Below are positions 24,225-32,196 of a stretch of 44,934 bases of DNA, piece after piece (the stretch's first letter is position 1; every line of letters begins with the position of its first letter). Under the pieces are notes generated by a model. It ran no database searches and was not told where the DNA came from. It saw nothing but the letters and a program-made list of their open reading frames with translations. The translations under genes were made by a program, and so were the position numbers. Source of the stretch: Bacilli bacterium (GTDB lineage: Bacteria > Bacillota > Bacilli > Alicyclobacillales > SLC66); contig JABEUY010000105.1 of NCBI GenBank assembly GCA_013044175.1, positions 1 to 44,934 on the forward strand, given 5' to 3'.

Positions 24225-25391
24225 ATGTCCTATGACGTGTCATTTTTAACGTTGCAAACGATCGCGCGCAAAGTCGGTATCGATGTCATCGGAGTTACTG
24301 GTGTTGAGCCCTTTGAAGAATTATTGCCACTTCTTAAGCGATTTTATGAGGAAGGAAGGGCTTCAGGTTTTGAACATCCCGATGCTGCGGTTCGCATCGA
24401 CCCATTATCTTTACTTCCGAACGCTTCGAGTATGATCAGTATCGCCGTGGCTTACGTACATGAAGATGCTTATGCGACAACCTATCCCAAAAAAGTAACA
24501 GGACTCGTATCGAAATATGCCTGGGGTACAGATTATCATCGCATAGTTACGCAAAAATTAGAACGATTAGCATATTATCTCCAAAAGCAGGTTCACCATG
24601 ATATCGCCTATAAGATCGCAGTAGATACGTCTGCGCTCGTCGATCGTGCGGTTGCTGAACGTGCTGGTATTGGTTTCATCGGTAAAAATTGCTCCTTAAT
24701 CACCGATGAATTCGGTTCATGGGTGTTTCTTGGTACGTTATTAGTCGATATCGAGATCGAACGAACGCCTGAAGCACAGATGGAACATGTGGCTTCTTTG
24801 TCGTGCCAAGACTGTGATTTATGCCTTACGGCTTGTCCGACCGACGCGCTGATTGCGCCGTTTGTGATCGATTCTACGCGGTGCTTATCGTATATAACAC
24901 AAAGTAAAGGTATGATTCCCGAGGAATTTCGAGCACCACTCGGACGTCGTGTCTGGGGATGTGATACATGTCAGACCGTTTGCCCTCTTAGTAAAACACC
25001 ATCGTTGACGAAAGAGCCCGCGTTTTTTCCCGAACGTGAACTTGCTTTCCCTGACCTATACTATATTCTTTCGTTGACAAACCGTACATTTCAACAAAAA
25101 TTTGGTCATACTGCCGTAGCTTGGCGTGGCTTAGCCGTGTGGCGACGCAATGCGATTATCGCTCTCGGTAATATCCGTGATGATCGAGCGGTTCCTCTAT
25201 TGATCGACTTACTGACGGATGCTCGACCAGAGATCCGTGCAAGTGCAGCATGGGCTTTACGGCAGATTGATGCGAAAGAAGGTACTTTGGCCGTCGCCAA
25301 AGCATGCTATGAAGAAAAAGATACTCAGGTTCTTTTAGAAATGCGATATGCATTAGAGTTTACGGAGAATAGGCAGGAAACTGATCGATAA
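24225..25391 (+). CDS. queG: Epoxyqueuosine reductase
   Basis: A cobalamin- and iron-sulfur-dependent enzyme that makes the last step of queuosine in tRNA (position 34, GUN anticodons). The N-terminal cobalamin-binding part contains VDTSALVDRAVAERAG with the catalytic Asp. Two [4Fe-4S] motifs follow: CQDCDLCLTACP and CDTCQTVCPLSK with an extra Cys in TRCLSY. A C-terminal HEAT-like repeat (DDRAVPLLIDLLTDARPEIR) binds tRNA. 388 residues is normal. Its tail overlaps the convergent CotS-like gene by 32 bases. Confidence 0.96.
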   Translation: MSYDVSFLTLQTIARKVGIDVIGVTGVEPFEELLPLLKRFYEEGRASGFEHPDAAVRIDPLSLLPNASSMISIAVAYVHEDAYATTYPKKVTGLVSKYAWGTDYHRIVTQKLERLAYYLQKQVHHDIAYKIAVDTSALVDRAVAERAGIGFIGKNCSLITDEFGSWVFLGTLLVDIEIERTPEAQMEHVASLSCQDCDLCLTACPTDALIAPFVIDSTRCLSYITQSKGMIPEEFRAPLGRRVWGCDTCQTVCPLSKTPSLTKEPAFFPERELAFPDLYYILSLTNRTFQQKFGHTAVAWRGLAVWRRNAIIALGNIRDDRAVPLLIDLLTDARPEIRASAAWALRQIDAKEGTLAVAKACYEEKDTQVLLEMRYALEFTENRQETDR

Positions 25392-26622
25392 ATCGTGGAA
25401 GAAATCGACGTCGTTCTTCGTCAAGTAAGAGAGCTTGTTGGACGAATGTATCTATCCTTGCATCTTGGCGAGAAGCTGTTTCTGCTAGTACAGGCAATAG
25501 TATATCGACAAGCCCGAGAGGGAGTTGTAAAAGGGCGCTTACGATTTGTGTGTCAAACTGGCTAAGTGGTGCGATGCGTTGGTAAGCGATTAACGTGGGA
25601 AGCGTCAAGGAAGTTGTCCAAGTTTCATGAATCACCATGGTGTGATGAAGGAGTAAGGCAAGATCGATCGCTCGAATTCCGAAGTGAATATCTTCGTAGG
25701 TTAGTAGATGAGCATAGCCACGAGGATGGATGCGAAAACGAGCAGGATGGATTGTCGAGAACATCAGGCCTTCTTGATGCATTTCTCGATGCTCTTTTTC
25801 ACGGTGTATGATTTCTTTTGCTTTTTCAAAATCATGGGCAATATGTTCTTTTACGGTTTGCAAAAGCGATTGTGTGGTTAACGAGTAATCCGTTTTATCC
25901 CACTTTGCATAAAGTGTTTCAATCCGTTTCTCACAAGTATGGATGATTTGATGGGGAGAGTATGGGGTGATCGCTACAGCGTTAGCACGATCATGCATCG
26001 TTTGGGCATATAATCGCGCAAGGGTTCTGGCGCAAAGTCCGATCTGGCGTGTGCTGCGAAAGCGAGGTCGTTCACCATCTACCCAGTCTCGTGCCGTGTA
26101 TTTTTTTTCTTTATAGATAAAAAAAGGCTGTTTTGAAGTGGTTGTCAACCACAAACTCAAATAGCGATAACCTTTTGACCATAATGAATTCAATTGAAGA
26201 TCGAGTGCACGTAGTTGTGAAATTGATAAAAGCGTCTGCGTTATAACATACTGTCGTTCTTGGTCGGTTTCGATTAACAATGATCCATCTTGTTGCTCTT
26301 TGGCGGCGATGATGGTGATGGCATAGGCGGCAGAAATGGCATCATAAAGACTTGCTTGCGAAGAAGTTACGGTAAAAGTCGGAGTGATCTCGCTTTTTTT
26401 TTCAAATGAGCGTGACGTTGCCTTTTTCGGACGAGGTATGGATTTTTTCTTGATCGGTTTAAACCTCGCCTTTTGCTTGGAAGGACGTACTGCTAATGCT
26501 GTGTTGGGACGAGGTTTTGAATTGGGTCGGTTGGGGAAGGGCTGAGAATCTAAAAGTGCAGGTGGTTTGGTTAATTCATTCCAGAGTTCTTTAAGCCAGA
26601 GTGTCCAATCATCTTGACGCAT
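25360..26622 (-). CDS. CotS-like spore coat protein, probably a pseudokinase
   Basis: 420 residues. The first ~90 are Pro/Lys/Arg-rich and disordered (KQKARFKPIKKKSIPRPKK). The rest looks like the aminoglycoside phosphotransferase-like fold of CotS/CotI/YsxE coat proteins. A strand segment FFIYKEKKYTARDWVDGERP is followed by helices (IGLCARTLARLYAQTMH) and an equivalent of the catalytic and metal loops (STIHPARFRIHPRGYAHLL, then YEDIHFGIRAIDLALLLHH). The usual HGDxxxxN catalytic motif is not conserved, so phosphotransfer is unlikely. The family assignment is moderate. It is the only gene in its direction between queG and the IclR gene. Confidence 0.55.
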   Translation of the reverse strand: MRQDDWTLWLKELWNELTKPPALLDSQPFPNRPNSKPRPNTALAVRPSKQKARFKPIKKKSIPRPKKATSRSFEKKSEITPTFTVTSSQASLYDAISAAYAITIIAAKEQQDGSLLIETDQERQYVITQTLLSISQLRALDLQLNSLWSKGYRYLSLWLTTTSKQPFFIYKEKKYTARDWVDGERPRFRSTRQIGLCARTLARLYAQTMHDRANAVAITPYSPHQIIHTCEKRIETLYAKWDKTDYSLTTQSLLQTVKEHIAHDFEKAKEIIHREKEHREMHQEGLMFSTIHPARFRIHPRGYAHLLTYEDIHFGIRAIDLALLLHHTMVIHETWTTSLTLPTLIAYQRIAPLSQFDTQIVSALLQLPLGLVDILLPVLAETASRQDARIDTFVQQALLLDEERRRFLPRFIDQFPAYSP

Positions 26623-26658
26623 CCAACAACACCTCCAACCGATAACCGCTATCTGCAG

Positions 26659-27453
26659 TTATCGTATGTTAGGGTGTCTTGTTGTGATCAGATCGGTCAT
26701 TTTTTTCGCATAACTTGAAGCTTGTAAGGCGAAATCATCGACAGTATTACCAGCATACCTGTCTACTGGTCCTGATACGGAAAGGGCAGCGATCACTTGA
26801 TCCTTTCGATCAAAAATAGGAACGGCAATAGCAGCAGCGCCGAGTTCACGTTCTTGGATGCTGATCGCATAGCCTTGTTTTTTGATGATGGCGACTTGAC
26901 GTGTCAAATCTTCAAAAGAAAATGATTCAGGGAACGCATCCGACTCTTTAAGTTCTTGGAGTAACTCATCTTTTGCGTAAGCTAAAAAAATTTTTCCCGA
27001 AGCGCCGATATAAAGGGGGAACCTGTGTCCGATGTTAGCGACACGTCGGACTGCTTGTGTACCTTCGACAGCTTGGATTCGAATGCGTTCATTTCCTTCT
27101 CGTACGTAAAGACTAATCGTCTCGCCAAGCGCATCGCGCAACTCGGTCATAAGAGGCAAGAATAAAACGGCAATATCCTCAGCGTGATGAACATGCGAAG
27201 CGAGTTGCAAAATGCACCATCCAAGTTGATACATCTCAGAAGTTTCATCCCTGCGGACAAAGCCTTTACTTTCTAGAGAAGCCAGCAATCGGTGAACCGT
27301 GCTTTTGTGTAAAGCAACACGTCTTGCGATTTCTGTAAGACTGAGCCGATTTTCTTCGGCATCGGCAAAGCAAAGCAAGATGTCTAAAGAGCGTTCGACC
27401 GATCGGACAGTATTCGAGCGTTCTCGCTTTACATCGTCGATAATTTCTTGCAT
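26659..27453 (-). CDS. IclR-family transcription regulator
   Basis: 264 residues. The winged helix (RSVERSLDILLCFADAEENRLSLTE given in part, then VALHKSTVHRLLASLESKGFV) is followed by the IclR effector domain (GASGKIFLAYAKDEL, YAISIQERELGAAAIAVPI, ALSVSGPVDRY), which binds small organic acids or aromatics in relatives. ATG 27453 is preferred over 27480, because AGAAGGGA then sits eight bases upstream. It is divergent from trmL and 36 bases upstream of the CotS-like gene. Its targets are unknown; no catabolic genes are adjacent. Confidence 0.92.
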   Translation of the reverse strand: MQEIIDDVKRERSNTVRSVERSLDILLCFADAEENRLSLTEIARRVALHKSTVHRLLASLESKGFVRRDETSEMYQLGWCILQLASHVHHAEDIAVLFLPLMTELRDALGETISLYVREGNERIRIQAVEGTQAVRRVANIGHRFPLYIGASGKIFLAYAKDELLQELKESDAFPESFSFEDLTRQVAIIKKQGYAISIQERELGAAAIAVPIFDRKDQVIAALSVSGPVDRYAGNTVDDFALQASSYAKKMTDLITTRHPNIR

Positions 27454-27560
27454 AGCCAAATCCCTTCTCAGTGGTTTCATCAGGTAAAACCGTGTTTTAT
27501 GTCAGTGTAACATACTTCCGTACTGACATCGAATACTTTTCTGAAAAAAGGGTGACCGAT

Positions 27561-27589
27561 TTGCACCGCTTGAAAACGTCCTGTATAGT
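27561..27589 (+). promoter_or_regulatory. Sigma-A-type promoter of trmL
   Basis: TTGCAC (27561-27566) and TATAGT (27584-27589) are separated by exactly 17 bases, 21 bases before the trmL start, with GGAGG just after. Confidence 0.6.
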
Positions 27590-27610
27590 AGGGCGCGGAG
27601 GCGTAGGATT

Positions 27611-28075
27611 ATGCATATTGTCATGTTTGAACCACAGATACCACCTAACACAGGGAATGTAGCAAGAACGTGTGTTGCCACGGATACGATTTTACATCTT
27701 GTTAAACCGCTCGGTTTCTCGATCGAAGATCGTGATTTAAAACGTGCTGGCTTAGATTATTGGGAACACCTTGATCTGCGTTTGCATGATCGACTCGAAG
27801 AAGTTATTGAAGAAGCACAGCAAGCGAATGCTGATTTTTATTTTTTTACGAAATTCGGAAAGACGAAATACACAGATATTACTTATCGTACGAATGACTA
27901 CCTGATCTTTGGTAAAGAAACAACAGGCTTACCCGATTTCGTTCATGAACAATATCCTGAAAGAGGACTTCGCATGCCAATGGGACCGAGGATGCGTTCA
28001 CTTAATCTTTCGAATACGGTGGCTATTGCGCTTTACGAGGCGCTTCGTCAACTAGACTTTCCGCATCTTTCGTAA
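27611..28075 (+). CDS. trmL: tRNA (cytidine/uridine 34-2'-O)-methyltransferase
   Basis: A SPOUT-class enzyme that 2'-O-methylates the wobble base of tRNA-Leu species using S-adenosylmethionine. The 154 residues are the normal minimal SPOUT size. The start MHIVMFEPQIPPNTGNVART is the family's N-terminal signature. The knot contains LIFGKETTGLP and RMPMGPRMRSLNLSNTVAIA. GGAGG lies 10 bases before ATG 27611. The 3' end overlaps the convergent tetR-like gene by 53 bases. Confidence 0.95.
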   Translation: MHIVMFEPQIPPNTGNVARTCVATDTILHLVKPLGFSIEDRDLKRAGLDYWEHLDLRLHDRLEEVIEEAQQANADFYFFTKFGKTKYTDITYRTNDYLIFGKETTGLPDFVHEQYPERGLRMPMGPRMRSLNLSNTVAIALYEALRQLDFPHLS

Positions 28076-28646
28076 TTTGCGAAACCATGCCTTTGAGGAT
28101 CATGCGAGTAAGATCCGGTGCGAGTAAAAGTAAATCCATGTCGGGCTCACTAAAAATATGGTGTAAAGCTGCCATGCTGATCGAGCCGAAAATTGACCAA
28201 GCGCCAGTTTCTGCTTTCGTGTAAAGGAATTCTTCCGATTCAATACCTGCTCGCATGATCTGTTCAATCGCATGAACGTAATGAACTAACATACGTCGAA
28301 ATTCCCTTTGGCGAACATCATCGCCCCAAGCTTCACGCAGTAAAATCACACAAAAGTCACGATAATGATCAAAGAACCGCAGTTGTTCGCGTATGATCGT
28401 TTCGATCTGTTCTGTTGGTGTTTTTCTTGGGTTCACTTTGCTGAGAACGCTTTCGTGTAATAATTTCGTCCCCTCTTGCACAAGAAAAGAAAAAAGTTCT
28501 TCTTTGCTTTTAAAATGATAGTATATGGTTCCTTTCGCAACATGCGCGCGTGAGGCGATTTCATCCATGGTGGCTTTTTCAAAACCTCGTTCTGAAAACA
28601 AATCAATGGCTGCCTTGAAGATGGATTGGGTTTTTGCTGACGCCAA
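28023..28646 (-). CDS. TetR-family transcription regulator
   Basis: 207 residues. The N-terminal helix-turn-helix (AAIDLFSERGFEKATMDEIA, with HVAKGTIYYHFKSKEELF) is canonical. The C-terminal ligand domain (residues ~60-190) is of the FadR/YsiA-like helical type with an amphipathic tail. TTG 28646 has AAGGTG nine bases upstream; no ATG lies nearby. A palindrome CGTAT-TTTT-ATACG sits 16 bases before the start and may be its operator. The regulated genes are not adjacent. Confidence 0.92.
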   Translation of the reverse strand: MASAKTQSIFKAAIDLFSERGFEKATMDEIASRAHVAKGTIYYHFKSKEELFSFLVQEGTKLLHESVLSKVNPRKTPTEQIETIIREQLRFFDHYRDFCVILLREAWGDDVRQREFRRMLVHYVHAIEQIMRAGIESEEFLYTKAETGAWSIFGSISMAALHHIFSEPDMDLLLLAPDLTRMILKGMVSQITKDAESLVDEAPRKAQ

Positions 28647-28661
28647 GTTTATTCACACCTT

Positions 28662-28675
28662 CGTATTTTTATACG
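28662..28675. promoter_or_regulatory. Inverted repeat upstream of tetR-like gene
   Basis: CGTAT (28662-28666) and ATACG (28671-28675) are mirror arms around TTTT, 16 bases before the regulator's TTG. Its ribosome site lies between, so the arms could be an autoregulatory site or a small leader hairpin. Confidence 0.35.
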
Positions 28676-28721
28676 ATACTAGTTGATACGTACCCTATCA
28701 TAAAATCGTCTCGCTGGCAAT

Positions 28722-28778
28722 AAAAAAACCATCTTCTTCGATCGGATTTACTACTAAACCGATTCGAAAAGAAGATGG
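28722..28778 (-). terminator. Intrinsic terminator of the EIIA-ptsH-ptsI operon
   Basis: On the reverse strand CCATCTTCTT and its complement form a ten-pair base stem that extends through a bulged CGATCGG/CCGATTCG inner stem. It is followed by seven Ts (TTTTTTTATT), ten bases after ptsI. Confidence 0.9.
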
Positions 28779-28788
28779 ATATACATTT

Positions 28789-30513
28789 TTAGTGAAAGGC
28801 AGCTTGTAAGGAATCATAGATAGCTTCTGACGTCGTCAACGCACTTACCTGCTGTGCAAACTTTTGGAGATCAGCGAGGGTTTGCTGTTGCATGTTCGCG
28901 CGGATGGTGAGAATGGCAGGTGGACTCATGCTTAATTCATCAATGCCCATTCCGATGAAGAGCGAAGCGAAGTGTGGATCACTTGCCATTTCACCGCATA
29001 CACCAACCCATTTTCCATGTTGATGCGCTGCTTGAATAACTTGTGCGATCAAACGTACGATCGCAGGATGGTAAGGATTATAGTACGCGGTGACTTTTTC
29101 ATTCATGCGATCGGCTGCCATCGTATACTGAATTAAGTCATTTGTACCGATTGAGAAAAAATCGACTTCAGGCGCGATGATGTCTGCGATCACCGCTGCC
29201 GATGGGATTTCGATCATTATCCCTTGTTCGATCGATGGGTCAAAAGCGATTCCTTCTTTGCGCAAGGAGTCCTTGGCGATGGCAAGCCATTTCTTGGCTT
29301 CTTGAACTTCGTAGAGTGACGAGATCATAGGATACATGATGCGTATCTTTCCAAACGCACTCGCTCGAAGTATGGCCCGTAATTGTGTAAGAAATAAATC
29401 TGATCGATCAAGGCAGATGCGAATAGCCCGATAGCCGAGAAAAGGATTCTCTTCATGGGGTAAATCCATCGAAGCAACCGACTTATCGCCTCCGATGTCT
29501 AAAGTTCGAATGATTACGGGTCGTCCTTTCATCGTCTGTACGACGTTACGATAGGCGATAAACTGTTCTTCTTCACTTGGAAGCGTAGCTTGATGCATAT
29601 AAAGAAATTCGGAGCGAAACAGACCGATGCCATCAGCACCATAAGCCATGGCGGTTGTCGCTTCTTCTGTCATCCCGATATTGGCGGCAAGTTCAATCTG
29701 ATGCCCATCTTTTGTGCGCGACGGTGCAAAGCGAACTTGATTTTGCGCAGCTTTTTTTTGTGCGAATTGCTCTGCTAATTGGCGATAATGCGTGAGCGTT
29801 GATTCATCGGGTTCGAGGATGACGGTACCTGATTCGCCATCGAGGATGATCCAGTCGCCATCGCTGACGTCATCGAGTAGCTGAACGATGCCTACGACAG
29901 CAGGTATGCCTTTGGTTCGTGCCATGATGGCGGTGTGTGAATTTTTACCCCCAATTTCCGTGATAAAACCAAGGATATGGGCGGGATTGAGCGTGACCGT
30001 ATCAGAAGGATGAAGATCGTGCGTGACGAGGATGTAAGAATCATCTTCTGCTGCGGGCTTATCGAGTTTTTTCTCCGTGAGATGAGTAAGAAGCCGTTGA
30101 CAGATATCGCGGATATCTGCAGCGCGTTGACGCATATAATCATTATCCATCGCTTCAAAGATCGCTGCCAGTTCTTCACGTTGGTTTACAATCGCCGCTT
30201 CGGCATTGATCGCTTCTGCTTCGATTTTGCCTTTTACACCATCGATGAAAAGAGGGTCTTGCAGCATTTCGCGATGGGCATCGAAGATCGCGGCGAGTTG
30301 TGTTTGCCCTTCATCAGACGATGCGCGCATCGATGCGATTAGCGCGTTGAGTTCCTCTAATGCAACGTCAAGTGCACGGAGAAATCGTAATTTCTCATCC
30401 TCGCGATTTTCTATCGTATAGCAAAGATATTCGTCAAGGTGCGATTGCACCCTTTTTACTTGCCCGATGGCAATGCCAGTCGAAGCAGGAATACCCTCTC
30501 GTTTTTTCATCAC
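28789..30513 (-). CDS. ptsI: PTS enzyme I (phosphoenolpyruvate-protein phosphotransferase)
   Basis: It takes phosphate from PEP and passes it to HPr, starting all PTS sugar uptake; cytoplasmic dimer. 574 residues with the N-terminal HPr-binding and phospho-His domain (H193 in GGKNSHTAIMARTKGIP) and a PEP-binding TIM barrel with LFRSEFLYM, IRTLDIGGDK, FFSIGTNDLIQYTMA and the Cys-containing VGVCGEMASDP, then GIDELSMSPPAI. The start overlaps the HPr stop by four bases, so the two are translationally coupled. It is last in a three-gene operon that lies divergent from the fructose genes. Confidence 0.97.
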   Translation of the reverse strand: MMKKREGIPASTGIAIGQVKRVQSHLDEYLCYTIENREDEKLRFLRALDVALEELNALIASMRASSDEGQTQLAAIFDAHREMLQDPLFIDGVKGKIEAEAINAEAAIVNQREELAAIFEAMDNDYMRQRAADIRDICQRLLTHLTEKKLDKPAAEDDSYILVTHDLHPSDTVTLNPAHILGFITEIGGKNSHTAIMARTKGIPAVVGIVQLLDDVSDGDWIILDGESGTVILEPDESTLTHYRQLAEQFAQKKAAQNQVRFAPSRTKDGHQIELAANIGMTEEATTAMAYGADGIGLFRSEFLYMHQATLPSEEEQFIAYRNVVQTMKGRPVIIRTLDIGGDKSVASMDLPHEENPFLGYRAIRICLDRSDLFLTQLRAILRASAFGKIRIMYPMISSLYEVQEAKKWLAIAKDSLRKEGIAFDPSIEQGIMIEIPSAAVIADIIAPEVDFFSIGTNDLIQYTMAADRMNEKVTAYYNPYHPAIVRLIAQVIQAAHQHGKWVGVCGEMASDPHFASLFIGMGIDELSMSPPAILTIRANMQQQTLADLQKFAQQVSALTTSEAIYDSLQAAFH

Positions 30514-30767
30514 GCTGTCTCCGTCAAAAATCTGCTTACCTTTTCCATTGCCTCAGTTTCATCCTGACCGTCACATTCGATCGTGATCGGCGTACCTCCA
30601 GCAATACCCAGCGACATCAAACCTAAGATACTTTTCGCATTAGCGAATTTCCCGTTTTGGCCGATTCGAATCTCCGAATTGAATTTTCCTGCTAATTTAA
30701 CAAGTTCGGAAGCAGGGCGAGCATGCATTCCTTCTGGGAAAATGAGTGTAACTGTAGTTGTGATCAT
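30510..30767 (-). CDS. ptsH: PTS phosphocarrier protein HPr
   Basis: An 85-residue phosphocarrier between enzyme I and the EIIA units. It has H15 in GMHARPAS (phosphorylated by enzyme I) and S47 in AKSILGLMSLG, the HPr-kinase regulatory serine region used for catabolite control in Firmicutes. No insert is present. AAAGGAAG lies upstream. It sits 42 bases after the EIIA gene and overlaps ptsI by four bases. The association with a fructose EIIA rather than the usual ptsHI-only or ptsGHI layout is unusual. Confidence 0.95.
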   Translation of the reverse strand: MITTTVTLIFPEGMHARPASELVKLAGKFNSEIRIGQNGKFANAKSILGLMSLGIAGGTPITIECDGQDETEAMEKVSRFLTETA

Positions 30768-30809
30768 CGGTAAAGCGCTTCCTTTCCCCTCATGAATAAC
30801 GATGACGTC

Positions 30810-31250
30810 TTAAGCGAGTTCATTTTGTAAAAATGTAAACATTTCTGTTGCGTTAGGAAGTTGACGAAGTGTTGCAACAAATTCTTCATGCATTAATTTT
30901 CTTGCCAATTTGGCGAGAAGTTGTAAATGTTCTTGATGACTGGTTTCTGGCACGAGAATCAGAAAAAGAGTATCGACAGGAGCGTCGTCCATCGCTTGCC
31001 AATCGACTGGTTTACCTAATCGCCCGACTAAAAGGGTAGGTTCAAGGACGCTAGCCGATTTGCCATGAGGAATAGCAATCCCTTGACCGAAACCTGTGGT
31101 ACCTTCTTCTTCGCGTAACAGCACCGCTTGGACAACAAGCTGTTGATCGGCGATACGTTGTTCAGCAGCAGCCAAAGCGACAAGAGCTTCAACAGCTTCG
31201 CGTTGTGTTCGTACTTGTATGTCAAATTGAATAAAGCGTTCTTCGAGCAT
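30810..31250 (-). CDS. PTS EIIA protein, fructose/mannitol type
   Basis: A single-domain EIIA of 146 residues. It is phosphorylated by HPr on H62 (GIAIPHGKSASV), and the GFGQG loop before it and VDTLFLILVPETSHQEHL after it are typical of the family. It probably supplies the A domain that the FruA-like EIIBC (33179-34597) lacks. GGAGGA lies upstream of ATG 31250. It is first in the EIIA-ptsH-ptsI operon and diverges from fruR, sharing the repeated operator region. Confidence 0.93.
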   Translation of the reverse strand: MLEERFIQFDIQVRTQREAVEALVALAAAEQRIADQQLVVQAVLLREEEGTTGFGQGIAIPHGKSASVLEPTLLVGRLGKPVDWQAMDDAPVDTLFLILVPETSHQEHLQLLAKLARKLMHEEFVATLRQLPNATEMFTFLQNELA

Positions 31251-31282
31251 GATGATTCCTCCTCATTACGTTGACATCCTCT

Positions 31283-31311
31283 ATCATAGCGAATATAATG
31301 AGCACAATCAA
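31283..31311 (-). promoter_or_regulatory. Promoter of the EIIA-ptsH-ptsI operon
   Basis: On the reverse strand TTGATT (31311-31306) and TATGAT (31288-31283) are exactly 17 bases apart. The first FruR-type repeat (31296-31310) lies between the boxes and overlaps the -35, fitting repression. Confidence 0.6.
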
Positions 31312-31381
31312 TCGTAAATGAGTAAAATCATTCAAATTTACATGAAAAATTCGTTGTTAGCTTAGTAAATGAGCAAAAATA
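31296..31381. promoter_or_regulatory. Three copies of a candidate FruR operator
   Basis: TAATGAGCACAATCA (31296-31310), AAATGAGTAAAATCA (31316-31330) and AAATGAGCAAAAATA (31367-31381) share the core AATGAGYAMAAT. Copies 1 and 2 are 20 bases apart and copies 2 and 3 are 51 bases apart, i.e. near-integral helical turns. All point the same way in the divergent region between EIIA and fruR, the place where a DeoR-family fructose regulator would bind. Confidence 0.6.
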
Positions 31382-31401
31382 GACAAAGAAGGTGAGCTTG
31401 C

Positions 31402-32166
31402 ATGTTTTCCGATGAGCGTAAAAGCGCCATTTTAAATTTAATTGCTAAACATCAACGCGTAACGGTGTCAGACGTTGCCGCATCACTGCATGTTTCGGAG
31501 ACAACGGTTCGTCGTGATTTGCAAATTCTTGAAGAACAAAATTTACTCAAACGCACGCATGGCGGTGCGGTATCTGTCGAACTAGCTAGTTTTGAACCCA
31601 CCATATCGGAAAAATCTTTGTTGTATCCCAATGAGAAAGCAGCCATTGCCAAGATTGCGGTCGCTATGCTTCAAGCAGGAGACACGATCATTCTTGATGC
31701 AGGGACAACGACGCTCGAGATTGCAAGACAATTGCCCGATCTCGAATTGACGGTGATTACAAACAGTCTTGATATCGGCGACGAGTTATTGCAACACAAG
31801 GCGGTAACACCAATTATCATCGGCGGAGAGTATCGCAGAACAACAGGAGCTTTAGTCGGCGTTTTTGCTGAAATGATGCTCGCACGACTCAATGCGGATA
31901 AGGTTTTTCTTGGTGCTAATGGCATCCATGTAGAACGAGGGGTTACGACAGCCAATTCGTTAGAAGCCGCTACGAAGCAAGCGATGATCCGAGCTTCGCG
32001 AGAAGTTATTCTCGTTGCGGATCACAGTAAATTCGAACAAGTTCACATGACGCAGATCTGCGAGCTGAGAACGCTTGATTATGTGATCACTGATCACACA
32101 TTACCGAGTTCTTATCAAGCGTTATTTCAACAAAGTGGTACGACGATTTGTTCTGTCGTCGCGTGA
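31402..32166 (+). CDS. fruR: DeoR-family fructose operon repressor
   Basis: 254 residues. The N-terminal DeoR helix-turn-helix ([20 protein letters not shown], with [18 protein letters not shown]) is followed by the sugar-phosphate binding domain, with [19 protein letters not shown]-type [20 protein letters not shown] and [11 protein letters not shown]. By context it probably senses fructose 1-phosphate and controls fruK-fruA and perhaps the divergent EIIA operon. ATG 31402 follows AAGGTGA. It is the first gene of the forward operon. Confidence 0.9.
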   Translation: MFSDERKSAILNLIAKHQRVTVSDVAASLHVSETTVRRDLQILEEQNLLKRTHGGAVSVELASFEPTISEKSLLYPNEKAAIAKIAVAMLQAGDTIILDAGTTTLEIARQLPDLELTVITNSLDIGDELLQHKAVTPIIIGGEYRRTTGALVGVFAEMMLARLNADKVFLGANGIHVERGVTTANSLEAATKQAMIRASREVILVADHSKFEQVHMTQICELRTLDYVITDHTLPSSYQALFQQSGTTICSVVA

Positions 32167-32196
32167 TGGCTTGCGAGTTAATAAGGAGTGATTATC

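Noticed and set aside
30768-30785. cre-like site (AAGCGCTT core) before ptsH
   Set aside because: Only the core matches; the outer bases do not fit the catabolite-response consensus, and the stretch is also the ribosome site.
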